From positions 11,894,193 through 11,958,192 of the forward strand of contig NC_091012.1 in assembly GCF_041146395.1 (NCBI RefSeq): 64,000 nt of DNA, given 5' to 3'. Below are positions 1 to 11,192 of the stretch, one piece after another; positions within the stretch are counted from its first letter, which is position 1, and each line of letters starts with the position of its first letter. The notes beneath the pieces were generated by a model. The model saw only the letters and a program-made list of their open reading frames with translations. It was not told where the DNA came from and made no database searches. Origin of the DNA: Eulemur rufifrons. Its lineage: Eukaryota > Chordata > Mammalia > Primates > Lemuridae. A program made the translations under genes and the position numbers.

Positions 1-640
1 CTTTATCAAAAAACCCCAAAACAACACATGTTGGGGTGGGTGTGGAGAGACAGGAACACTAATACACTGCTGGTGGGACTGCAAACTAGTGCAACCTCTG
101 TGGAAAGCATTATGGAGGTATCTTAAATAGATTCAAGTAGACCTGCCATTTGACCCAGCAATCCCATTACTGGGCATATACCCAAAGTAAAAAGGTCATT
201 CTGTAACAAAGACACATGTACCCGAATGTTTATAGCAGGACAATTCACAATAGCAAAGATGTGGAAACAACCCAAATGCCCATCAATACATGATTGGATT
301 AGCAAACTGTGGTATATGTATACCATGGAATATTACTCAGCTATAAGGAATGATGAAGATACGACATCTCTATGGTTCTCCTGGAGAGAGTTGGAACCCA
401 TTCTATTAAGTGAAGTATCCCAAGAATGGAAAAACAAGCATCACATGTACTCACCAGAAAATTGGTTTCCCTGATCATCACCTAAATACAAATCTGGGAA
501 TGACACCAATTGGACATCAGACTGAGGTGGGGGGTGGGGGAGGGGATGGGGATATGCCTACACAATGAGTGCATTGCGCACCGTTTGGGGAGTGGTAACA
601 CTTGAAGGTGCTGACTCGGGAAAGGGGGGGTGGGGAAAAA
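1..640 (+). mobile_element. L1 3' end: ORF2 C-terminus plus 3' UTR, cut by the window edge
   Basis: The reading frame ending at 474 is the C-terminus of L1 ORF2p, with the motifs [25 protein letters not shown] and [16 protein letters not shown] before the stop. This protein is the endonuclease/reverse transcriptase that copies L1 RNA into the genome. The element enters from the left edge, so its 5' end is not visible. After the stop comes the G-rich strepsirrhine 3' UTR (about 475-636), but only its first tandem unit is complete. The usual terminus ('tacccccataat..gctgaaa') is absent. The sequence instead runs into non-L1 DNA at about 637-640. It is a dead copy. Confidence 0.92.
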
Positions 641-807
641 TATGAAACTGTTGTTTTTAACTTGCATTGTTCACTTAATAATTTATCATGAATATTTCCC
701 ATATTATTTCATATCATTGTACAAGAAATAATGTATATATTATGAGGACATACTGTATCTAACAAGATATACTGTTAGACTCTTTGATTCTGTAAAATTA
801 AATTGTT

Positions 808-832
808 ATAAAAAAAAAGAAAAAGAAAAAGA
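808..832 (+). repeat. A-rich tract (A8 plus AAAAG units)
   Basis: The tract is A-rich with G interruptions. It lies about 170 bases beyond the abrupt end of the preceding L1 3' UTR. It may be the tail of a transcript that read through from that L1, or an independent A-rich tract. Confidence 0.6.
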
Positions 833-2959
833 AATCTTGGTGGCACATGGTAAAGCATTCAGTCTCCACTAATGCCCAGTAGCAGGCCAAGAGCTTCTTC
901 TACAAGAGGAGTAATTATGTTCGGAACATTGTAGAGATTATTTTAATAAAATCCTAAAGGCTTTAGCTGTTCTTTACCTATGGGGGCCTGCAAAAGTTGT
1001 GAAAAGTATCTTTAATTGTCACTGATAGTTTAAAAACTATAGGACGTAATGGAAAATACTACCCAAGTGATAAAGCAGTTTGCATGGCAGCCTGGATATT
1101 TTGCAGAGCCTTCTCATCTGAACCCCCCCCCCCACAAAACTAGAAGTAGTTTAAGTCACTTGGTAAATCAGCTGGTGTTACACACCCAAATAAATTGTAT
1201 ATGGTGTCAAAAATCCAAAGTGGCACTCTAGCTGTTGTGCCTCATTTCTAATTGTAGGATTGCCCAGATGCAACCAATTATTCCTCATCTCAAAAGGTCT
1301 TTTGTGCACTGGCTCCCTGGAAATATCAATTAGATATAAGGTCCCTGATTTTTAGTGAGATTTATCCTCAACCTCCTGTTACATAAATATCTTAACACTA
1401 AGGCTAGGGTAGTTCTATTTCTTTCACACTAGGCACAATGAGAATAACGTCATCAGGGTAATGGTCCAGTGTGATATCTATGTGGAAGGGAATTATGATC
1501 AAGAACTCTGTGAACTAAATTATGACATAGGGCTTGAGCATTGATATATTCCTTAGGTAGGATAGTGAAAGTGTGTTGTTGCCCTTGTGAGACAAAAATA
1601 AGCTCTTTCTGGTGGTTCTTATTGAACGATATTAAAATGAATACATTCGCAAGACATATAGCTGTATACCAGGTATAGGATATATGTTAGTTTGTTTTAG
1701 TAATAAAGCTGCACCTGATACAATAGTTGCAACTAGAGTCACCATTTGGGTAAGACTAGGTTAATCTACCACCATTCTTCAGATTCAACGGATTTCTGCA
1801 TAGGCCAAATAAGACAGTTTAATAAAGATCTTCTGTATACAGCCTCCCCTTTACTTTTAAAGTCCTTGATACCTTGGATAATGACACTAAAACCCTTCGA
1901 TGCATCCAGAAATACCATATTGCCTTTGGTTCACTATTTCTTTAAGTAGAGGTAGTTCTAGTGTTATCCATGTGGACTTTCCCACCATAGAAATCTGCAT
2001 TCAACAGGTCACAGGACAAATGTGGGGATTCTGCCAAATGCTGTATCTGCTCCAATTAAGCATTCTGGAACTGGGGAAATAACCACAGGTTGGGTTCAGG
2101 GACACAATATCCCCACTCTGAAAGGGTCCTTAGCTTAAACTCTATTAAGTATTTGGCCTCTATAAGAAGACTACAGTAATGTTTGGTATCCTAATACTAT
2201 CATTAGTTCACGACTGTGCAGTAGTCCCTGAAAGATCTGCTTGTTTATTTTCCCCAATGCATAGTCATCCTGGCAAAACGAGGTAGACCCCTTTGGGGAA
2301 GCATGTAAAAAAATAACCACATAAGTTTTTGACAATGCAGTGGGGTGTTTTCTTAAAGATAACTGGCCTCCGCATCAAAGGGATAGGGGTCTGTAAACTG
2401 CTCCCATCTGGGAAATGTTTGAGGGGCCATGACTCTATTTTTGATTTGAGTTAGACTTTTGTTTACTCAACCTAGCAATTTTCTTACACAAAGTAAGACT
2501 TTCTGAATTCCTGAAAGAGTCTCAACCTAGGTTCTTGTCATGACCATTGAAATTCTATTGTAGATCTCTATCCACCAGTTCTCAGTCTCAGAAATCCATG
2601 ATTCTGCAGGCCTAGTGCAGTTTGTGGGTGCCATGGAGAACACCCTACATTCTGCAACTCCTGCCATCCTGAGATCCAAATGGTGTCACCATTCCCCATC
2701 AGAATTCTAAGGCATTGAAGGTAAAAACAGTTCTTTGGACAGTCCATGGGCAGGTTGACCATTTCAAACATCTCCTATTCTCCCCCTTTTTGCCTGAGAT
2801 AGGGAACAAAGCATGATCTGCTTCCTATGGACCATGTTATGTGGCGAAAGGAAGGGGGTTGAGCAAGGGCAAATGAAAGGCCATAAAATTTTCTACCTTG
2901 CTGAATTTGGCTTTTTCTTGATTGGATTTTTGTTGCCTTTTATAGTTTTTTTGTCTAGT
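833..2959. other. AT-rich intergenic DNA, no gene recognised
   Basis: Only short open frames occur here (at most 67 residues) and none resembles a known protein. There is a short C homopolymer at about 1123-1132. I see no young Alu or L1 and no RNA gene. Confidence 0.6.
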
Positions 2960-4558
2960 TTTCAGAGCATTTTCCCAGATCACAGCGGAATAAAAGTAAT
3001 AATCAACCCTAATAGAAACTCTCATTCCTATTCAAAATCATGGAAGCTAAACAACCTTCCCTTGAACGATTATTCTATAAAGGAAGAAATCAAGACGGAA
3101 ATCAAATGTTTCTTTGAGCTGGAACCCATTCTATTAAGTGAAGTATCCCAAGAATGGAAAAATAAGCACCACATGTACTCACCAGCAAACTGGTTTCCCT
3201 GAGTGCACATTTGGGAAGAACGCCAATTGGGTATCGGACAGAGATCGGGGCTGGGTGGAAGGGGTGGGTGTATACCTACTTGATGAGTGCAATGCGCACT
3301 ACCTGGGGAATGGACACTCTTAAAGTTCTGACTCGGGAGAATGGGGTGGGGGGAGGGGAGGGGTGCACACCTACATGATGAGTGTGATGTGCACTGTCTA
3401 GGGAATGGACACAATTGAAACTCAGACTCAGTGGGATGGGGAGGCATGGGCAATGTATATAGCCTGATCTTTTGTACCCCCATAATGAGCTGAAAAACAA
3501 ACAAACAAAAAGTTTCTTTGAATTAAATGACAATGGAGATACAACTTATCAAAATCTATGGGACACAGCTAAAGCAGTCCTGAGAGGAAAATTCATATCC
3601 ATAAATGCCTATATCAAAAAGACAGAAAACTTACAAATAGACAACCTAATGAATAGACTCAAATAGCTGGAGAAAGAAGAACAGACTGACCCCAAACCCA
3701 GCAGAAGGTGAGAAATTACTAAGATCAAATCAGAATTAAATGAAAAGGACAACAAAAAAAAACCATAAGGGAAATTAATAAAAAGTTGGTTCTTTGAAAA
3801 GATAAACAAAATAGACACACCTCTGGCTAGACTAACCAAGAGCACAAAAGTAAAATCTCTAATAACCTCCATTAGGAACATGAAAGGAGAAATCACAACC
3901 GATGCCACAGTGATACACGATATCATCTATGAATTCTACAAGAATCTTTATGCACACAAACTGGAGAATGTGGAGGAAATGGACAAATTTTTAGAAACAC
4001 ATAGCCTTCCCAGGCTGAAATCGAAACAGCAATAAAAAACCTTCCCAAAAAGACAAGCCCTGGTCCAGATGGGTTCATACCCGAATTTTACCACACATAC
4101 AAAGAAGAACTGGTGCCCATCCTACATAAACTATTCTCCAACATCGAGAAGGATGGAATTCTCCCCAACACGTTTTCCCAAGCCAACATAACATTGATAC
4201 CAAAACCAGAAAAGGATGCAACAAAAAAAGAGAACTATAGACTAATTTCTCTTATTAATATAGATGCAAAAATTCTCAATAAAATCCTAGCAAATTGAAT
4301 CCAAGTGCTTATCAAAAAAATAATCCATCACGACCAAGTGGGCTTCATCCCAGAGATGCAGGGGTGGTTCAACATACATAAATCTATAAATGTAATTCAC
4401 CACATAAATAGAAGCAAAAATAAAAACCATATGATCCTCTCAATAGATGCAGAAAAAGCATTTGACAAAATTCAACACACTTTTATGATAAGAACGCTTA
4501 ACAAAATAGGAGTAGATGGAACCTACCTAAAAAGGATACAAGCCATATATGACAGAGC
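2960..4558 (+). mobile_element. Older L1 ORF2 fragment (endonuclease end through reverse transcriptase), interrupted by a younger L1
   Basis: The translation starts at the end of the endonuclease domain (FPDHSGIKV, the SDH-type motif). It continues through WKLNNLPLNDYSIKEEIK, then after the nested insertion through [18 protein letters not shown], and into the reverse transcriptase. RT hallmarks are [12 protein letters not shown] text near 4065, [12 protein letters not shown] near 4340 and [13 protein letters not shown] near 4440. Both ends are missing: the polymerase YADD-type block and the 3' UTR are absent after about 4558. Several stops and frameshifts (for example at 3666 and 4298) show it is dead. 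It is older than the insertion at 3118-3511. Confidence 0.9.
3118..3511 (+). mobile_element. Young 5'-truncated L1 3' end nested in an older L1, with target-site duplication
   Basis: This 394-bp piece carries the last 28 or so residues of ORF2p, the stop at about 3200, a 3' UTR with two G-rich tandem units and an A-rich tail containing repeated AAAC. It interrupts an L1 ORF2 that reads on in the same frame afterwards. The 10-bp sequence GTTTCTTTGA occurs on both sides (3108-3117 and 3512-3521), which is the target-site duplication expected of L1 integration. Confidence 0.9.
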
Positions 4559-6599
4559 TTCTTATAAGGTTGTTTTAGATACTCAGTAGATAGCCATTTT
4601 TTCTTTCTCTTTGCTTGAATGTTCCTGTGGGAAAATAAAGCCTGGAGCTAACTAGCCTACTGTCTTGACAGAGTCATTCTCAAAGTTCTTTATATTGTCA
4701 TGATGATGCATTACATGTTCCTAACAATCAGTGAGATGGAGCAGTGTGTACTTTACAAATTAATATCATTTTTGTCATTTTTGTGAAGAAAAAGAGAGTG
4801 CTGTCCATTAATATGCCTTACAAGCTTCTGGTTTTAGTTCACCTTTGTATCTTTTAAACATTTTTTTTATTATTTGTATTCCATTCTTATCAGTCTGTTT
4901 GTGCATTCTTTTTTATATATAGTTTTATCTCTATATTCTGTACTTGAGTTAATTTTGCTAATTTGTGCTTACCTGGGGTTTTGTTTATAATTTGTAGTTT
5001 CGAGATATCTAGATTTGCAAAGTGGTTATTAAAAAGTAGAAAACATAAAATAGAAGAATGGTGCTTTGGGATAATACACAAATGGTGTATTCCCTAGTGT
5101 CCTCTATTTAAGCATGAATAAATAATTATACATGCCATATTTATCACTCATTTATTTTTTTTGAGACCGATAGTATTCAATATTCAAAGTAAATTAGAAA
5201 ACTATTCCATTTAACCTGGATTCCATCAAGATGGAAAGCTAAACTACCCTCCTCTTTTGCCTCAATATGTAGACAGAAAGATTTTAGTAATAACAAATAC
5301 TATATGACATGTTAAGTCAATAATCATATAAATTAATGGAAATTTTATTAATCAGAACAGTTAATATTTACTAAGAAAATTCAATATGTTAGACACTATT
5401 CCAAAGATGATTTCACATGTATCATAATATATGAGTTCCAGGGTATAATACAAAGATTCATGGAATAAAGAAAAATTGAAATATTTATAATGATATTAGG
5501 CAATATTAATATCATCAAAAGTTCAAGTGTTTTGGCATATAACTAAATTAACAGAAAGAGAGTTAATATAACAGCTGTATTATTAAGGTTTAATAGTTAT
5601 GCAGATAAGGAATGGACAGCATCTTGAACCAGAAATCAGATGATACACAATTATTTCAAATGCAAGAAAAAAATTATTAAAAATGCCAAAAAAATGCCGT
5701 TTTCTGGACTAAAAATTCCATTAACATCCTGAGAACAGAAATCCCACATGTCGTATTTTGTAGGCAACAGGAAATAACACTAGAAAATATCAGTTGTAGG
5801 GTAACCAGCAAGTAAGATCTAACCACATGCAAATTTCAATTAATATCCTCTTCTAAAATTTTTGAATTAAGTGGAAAAGCCAAACTGATAGTACTTTTTA
5901 AGTATCCAGGAAATGCTAATGTGGAAGTGTGATGCCTGAAATAAACAGACCTGAACTCCAGTCACTCATTCTATCAGTTACAAGAGTATTGTTACAGAAA
6001 AATAGTCAGTATGTAAATATACACATATTTTTCACAAAAGTCAAGGATTGACACATCACAAATTTGTTCAAATCATAAGAAATGATTCAATATGAAAGAA
6101 AAGTAATCATTCATTACAAATTTCATTATCCTTTGGAAAAGGAGGATGGGGTGATAGAACAAATCAAGAAACTCAGAATTTTTCATAACATGCAGTTTTC
6201 TGCCACAAAATATCTTTGCATATTATTCCACCTGAGTGTACGTGGTGCATATTGTGCTTTACGAAATATTACATATTTTTATTTTATTCTTCACTTTTAA
6301 CTTTTTTATTTTCTATTTTACTTAAAACATGCTGGACACATATATTTTTAAAATCCTTGCAATAAACACAGCAAAAGATAACTAAGAAATTACAAGGATT
6401 CCTATAATGCCCAACAATTTCAAACTACAATATGTCAGTAGAGGTGCTAGCAGTGTTTAGACATTTTAAATATATGATTCCACACAAGTTAATAACAAGA
6501 GATGGCAAAATGTGCTACTTAATTAATGTAACTAATGGCAGAAGAATCTAGTTTTGAGGCATTCATGGTTCTAATTAGCCTGTTAAAAATCGCTGTAAT
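4559..6599. other. AT-rich intergenic DNA, no gene recognised
   Basis: The base composition is strongly AT-rich with many stops in all frames. I recognise no coding, RNA or young repeat feature. Confidence 0.55.
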
Positions 6600-7450
6600 T
6601 TTTGCTACATAATTTTTAAAATGTTGATTATCCTTTTTTGGAACTGAGAAGCACCAAAGCCTCACTGTTACATAATATGGACCACAAGCCTCTAGCTACA
6701 CAAGACAACTGGGTAATATGCCCATAACAGCATTGAAGTTTATGAGATGATAAGGTCCATCCAGTACATTACCACAAAGAAATCCACCAGCAGCAGGATG
6801 ATGTGGGTGGCTCTTTTCTCTGGGAAGATTCTTGGGGAGAGGCTAGTGCTCTGAGGGTATTGGGATCACCTCTGGTACCTGAAGAAGAGAATCAACATGT
6901 ACACAAGTTGAAAGCACCATAAATCCTACAAGAAAGGCATCCCTGTGTATTGTCAGAGTGACATGCCCCTGATGATGTAGCTCATGGGAGAAAGGGAAGT
7001 ATTTTATGAGAATCATCAGATTGGTCTAGCTCACATAGAAAGATACCACAGTACAGATGAAAAGTTTACTACTGAAAGACAAATTGAGAAGGCATAAAAA
7101 GAAGAACACATTTAAAAAGGTATTTTGTGAATATGTTTATACCTAGCAAGCCAGGAGGTGCTGGGTCTGGCGGTTATGGCCAAGAGCACACTCAGGATAC
7201 AGATGGAAAGACACCTCATCACCCTTCTCGTGTTAAAAACGCCTTACTCTGAAGTCATTCTGAAAATGCAAGGACTCAAACAGTTCCATAGATGTCACAA
7301 AATGTCAATGAGGAATATCACTACGTGAACAGGGGCCAAGTGACTGGTTATGACATTGGTGCTCTTAGGCCTGTGTGGAATAAGCCATATGAATACGTGC
7401 AAGAAAAAAAGCATTTGCTAAGATTACAATACCAGTTTGGTAAAAATGAT
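6600..7450 (-). pseudogene. Vomeronasal type-1 receptor (V1R) pseudogene
   Basis: The - strand translation follows the V1R family in order. A TM1-like QTGIVILANAFF is near 7430. Then come HRPKSTNVITSHLAPVH, MRCLSICILSVLLAIT (TM3) and RPSTSWLARYKH near 7150. The TM6 signature SLSPRIFPEKRATHIILLL, followed by FFVVMYWMDLIIS, is near 6830-6750. A degraded tail ends near 6600. V1Rs are single-exon G-protein-coupled receptors for pheromones in the vomeronasal organ. At least six in-frame stops and several frame changes are present (for example after LIDIL and in TM4-TM5), so it cannot make a receptor. Strepsirrhines carry large V1R repertoires, so a decayed copy is expected. The family is confident; the subfamily is not assigned. 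Confidence 0.88.
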
Positions 7451-8094
7451 TTTTAATTTCAACATTAAGTAGAAACGTTTATCAGATTAATAGTAAAGAA
7501 GTAACACATTTTGTACCTAAACAACAAAACAATAAAACTCACATTGATTTTTTTAATAAGGAAATTCATTACAGCTACTATCATTTTTATTTAATTCAGT
7601 TATCTTCAAGAAAGCCTGAGTAGCTCATACAAATTTTTATGTAATCAGCCTCTTTGCATTATTTTCTAAATTATATAATTATATTATAAACATAGTGCAA
7701 AGTCAAGCATAACAAAGCCTGTGTAAGTGTCCATTATCTCTGCCCCTACAGTGACTGGCCTCCTTGGAAACATTTACTAATATTCTACTTTGTTCAGTAA
7801 AAATTTAGCATATAAATTTACTCAATGCTGAATTTATGTAAATGGAAAAAGAATCATCAAATCTCACAATGGGAAGCCTAGATTTCTTATGTTTGTTACA
7901 TCTCTTCTGAGTTTTTAACATTCTGACTTATTGCCTACCCCTTATTTCCTGTGTGGAGATATAATGGAGTCTTGCCAACAGATTTTACAAAATCATTGAT
8001 TCTGACAGAAAGGAAACAGAATTTCATTAGCATTAAGATGACTTTTTAAAAAAGCTTTTCATAAGATGTGACAATATTCCTGAGTGAGTCTCCA
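7451..8094. other. AT-rich intergenic DNA, nothing recognised
   Basis: No coding potential, Alu or L1 is visible here. Confidence 0.5.
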
Positions 8095-8625
8095 CTACCT
8101 GGTGTAACAAATTGTCACACACTTAGAATCTTAAAGAAACATGTATCTATTATATATCATTTCTGGAAGACAAAAGAAATAAGTGGATGTTATTAGGCTA
8201 AATTAAGGTGTCAGCAGGATGAGGTTTCGCTCCATGGGCTCTAGATGTGAATCTATTGTCTTGTTTATTTTTTCTCTCTGAGCTTCTAGAGGGAACCTGA
8301 AGTCCTTGGCTCTTGTCTGCCTACCAGTTGCAAAGACAGCAGTGGCTGGTCACATTGTTCTCACTTTGCCTCATTCTGAAACTGAGTCTTTTGCCTCCTG
8401 GTTATGCTTTTAAAGATGCTGGTGATTACATTGGACCCTTCCAGATAACCCTGTGTAATCTCCTTATCTTAAAGTCAGCTGATTAGCAACCTTAATTTAA
8501 TCTGCAACCTTAATTCTCCTCTGTCACACAGGCTAACACAATTACAGAAGCCAGGGATTAGGATGTGGTCACCTTTGTTGTGTCATTATACTGCCAGAAT
8601 TTCCTTTCAACCTCCAATTTTTTTT
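8095..8625 (-). mobile_element. Ancient LTR-type repeat relic, probably MaLR-like
   Basis: The stretch contains motifs that recur in old mammalian LTR repeats read in reverse: 'aaggtgtcagcagg', 'agcttctagaggg', 'gtgattacattgga' and 'gggattaggatgtgg'. It has no coding capacity. I recognise the class from these motifs; the exact family is uncertain. Confidence 0.45.
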
Positions 8626-9934
8626 TTCTCTTTCCCAATTTACTTTCTATTCCAGATCATAATTACATAAGCTTTCTAAACTTACAAGGAAATCACTCAC
8701 ATCTTTGTCTCAAGATATGTGGAGAATAATCCACATAATTATTCACATTATGATATATGGAAAGTGGCATCAAAATAATCACATGGTGCTCCTTCCTAGA
8801 GGATTTGCTACATATGGCAAATTTTACTATTACCTTTTCAGGTCAGATCCTATGGATATAAACACTTTTTCCTATCCAGATTTTAGAAAACTCATTTATG
8901 TGAATCCAAATATTGGCTAATTCACACTTGCCTTTAGATTTATCTTCTGAGGTTAATGAATGTTTACGGTTAAAGGGAAATTACAGATCTGCCTGCTTAA
9001 AATATAAATTTGAAAGAAATGCAGAAATTTCCTTCTGCAGCTGTTTTTCTTGGCTCATATTTAGAAATTCATAGCTGAGGCAGAACATTGCTCTTGAATA
9101 GCCAGATATATATAAAATTGTAGGGAGAATTTTCATAGTTGATTAGTGCTTTCTACTCTTTCTACCAGAGCTGAATATATGAAAAGGATGCATTTATCAA
9201 AACAGCAAAAATCAACAATCTAATACTTCCTACAAATATATATCTGTACGCTCAAGACACTCAGGCATGTTTGGCCCAGTGGTAGCACCAAGACAATATT
9301 GTCTTAAAGACATAGTGGTCTCCACATTTTAAGAATAATATTCTAGTACCAATGAAATAATATTTGGAAATTGACCATTAATTTATGTATAATTAATTTA
9401 TAACTATACGTCTGAACCATATTGTTAATATATATTACATATTGGAAGCCATGTAAAAGAAAGGTGAAATCATTTGACAAGTATACATAGATAAATAATT
9501 TATTATTTTCTTATGTGTTTTGAAGGGATTGTTGACCTGCTCCCATAGGCAGTTTCTCTCTCCGAAGCTGAGTATGGTATAATTCACTGAAAAAAGCAGA
9601 AGAGGATCCCTGGGCTCCATTATACTTGGGGAGACAGATGCTCACAGTAGACATCATTAGCAGGTCATGCCCATAGTATGATAGATATAATGTTCTCTTG
9701 GCCTCCTCTATGTATGGATGCATCTTCCCATATTCTGACTAGAATGACACAGCCCAGGACAAAATTCTACATCCCTTCATGATACACACTGTCAACAATT
9801 TAGGTATAGGATAACTGCACCTGACCCAATAAAGGTCATATATGACAAATACCACAATAAATGGAAAACATCTGTAAGCTTTATCTCTGGATTATAACTA
9901 GCATGCACACTTTCAGACTCTTATTCTACAAAGT
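8626..9934. other. AT-rich intergenic DNA, nothing recognised
   Basis: There are short open frames only (at most 71 residues) with no familiar protein motif, and no young repeat. Confidence 0.5.
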
Positions 9935-11190
9935 ACTATATATTCAAGCCAGAGAAATTAGAGAACAAAATGAAAGGAATCCAGATGGGAAAGGAAATAC
10001 TTAAATTCTCCCTGTTTACAATTAAGATAATCTTATTTACAGAAAACCCTAAAGATGCCAGCAAAATACTGTTGGAAATAATAAATTCGGTAAACATATA
10101 GGATTCAAAATCAACATGAAAAGTTAGTAGCATTTATATATACTAACAATGAACTATCTGAAAAGGAAACAAAGAAAGCATTCTCATATACAATAACTAC
10201 AAAACAATTATTGAAAATAAATTTTACCCAAAGTGTGGACAATCTGTACATTCATGTAAGAACTTTAAGAAGTTAAAATAAGTGGAAAGATATCCCTTGA
10301 TCATGTATTTGAATTACTAATATTGTTAAAGTGTGTATACCACACAAAATGATCTACAGTTTCAATGCAATTCCTATCAAAATACCCATGACATCTTTCA
10401 CAAAAATTTCTGAAAAATTCTAAGATCTGTAAGGTATCACAAAAGACCATGCATGACCTAAGCAACTGAAAATAAGAACCAATCTTAAGCATCACATTAT
10501 ATGAATTTAAAATACATTGCAAAGGTATAATAACAACATAGTATAATACAGCCACAAATACTGACACATAGGCCGATGGAGAAAGTACAGACCTCCAAAA
10601 TAAATCTGTACATTTGCAGTTAACTGATTTTAGACAAAGGTGACAAGGACATATAGTGGATGAAGGACAATATCTTCCCTAATTGGTGTTGGGATAATTA
10701 AATATCCACATGAGGAACAATGAAATGAGGCCCTCATTTAACCCCATATGTAAAAAATGAACTAAAATGCATTAAAGACTTAAATGTAAGATCAGAAACA
10801 TTGAAACTACTATGAGAAAACACAAGAAAGCCCCATCACATCCGTCTGAACAATGAGTTTTTGACTTAACATAAAAAACTCAGGCAATGCAAAAACAAAC
10901 AACAAACAAACAAAAAATCAAATATGATTATTTCAAATAAAAAGCTTCTGTACATCTCCAGACATAATGGAATGATGAAAGAACAAACAGATGGGAAAAA
11001 AAGCCATTTAAAGTTATAAATCTGGTGGTTGAATGGGCAAAATATACAAGGAACTGAAACAAGTATACAACAAAAAACAAATAACTATTTAAAAGGGGCA
11101 ATATTTCACAAAACGCTACTGTAACTAAAAAACAAATTCAGTAAATTCATCTCCAGTTAAAAAAATCATTACCTCCACTCCACCATCACA
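9935..11190 (+). mobile_element. Old L1 (L1M-type) ORF2 relic
   Basis: Degraded + strand translation matches ORF2p after the RT core. It includes REIREQNERNPDGKG-like text near 9955, FTIKIILFTENPKDASKILLEI near 10020, and NNELSEKETKKAFSYTIT near 10150. Further ORF2-like text continues through 10930 (KIMEKTQESPITSV-like). Multiple stops and indels make it clearly older than the L1 that follows at 11193. Confidence 0.75.
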
Positions 11191-11192
11191 GG

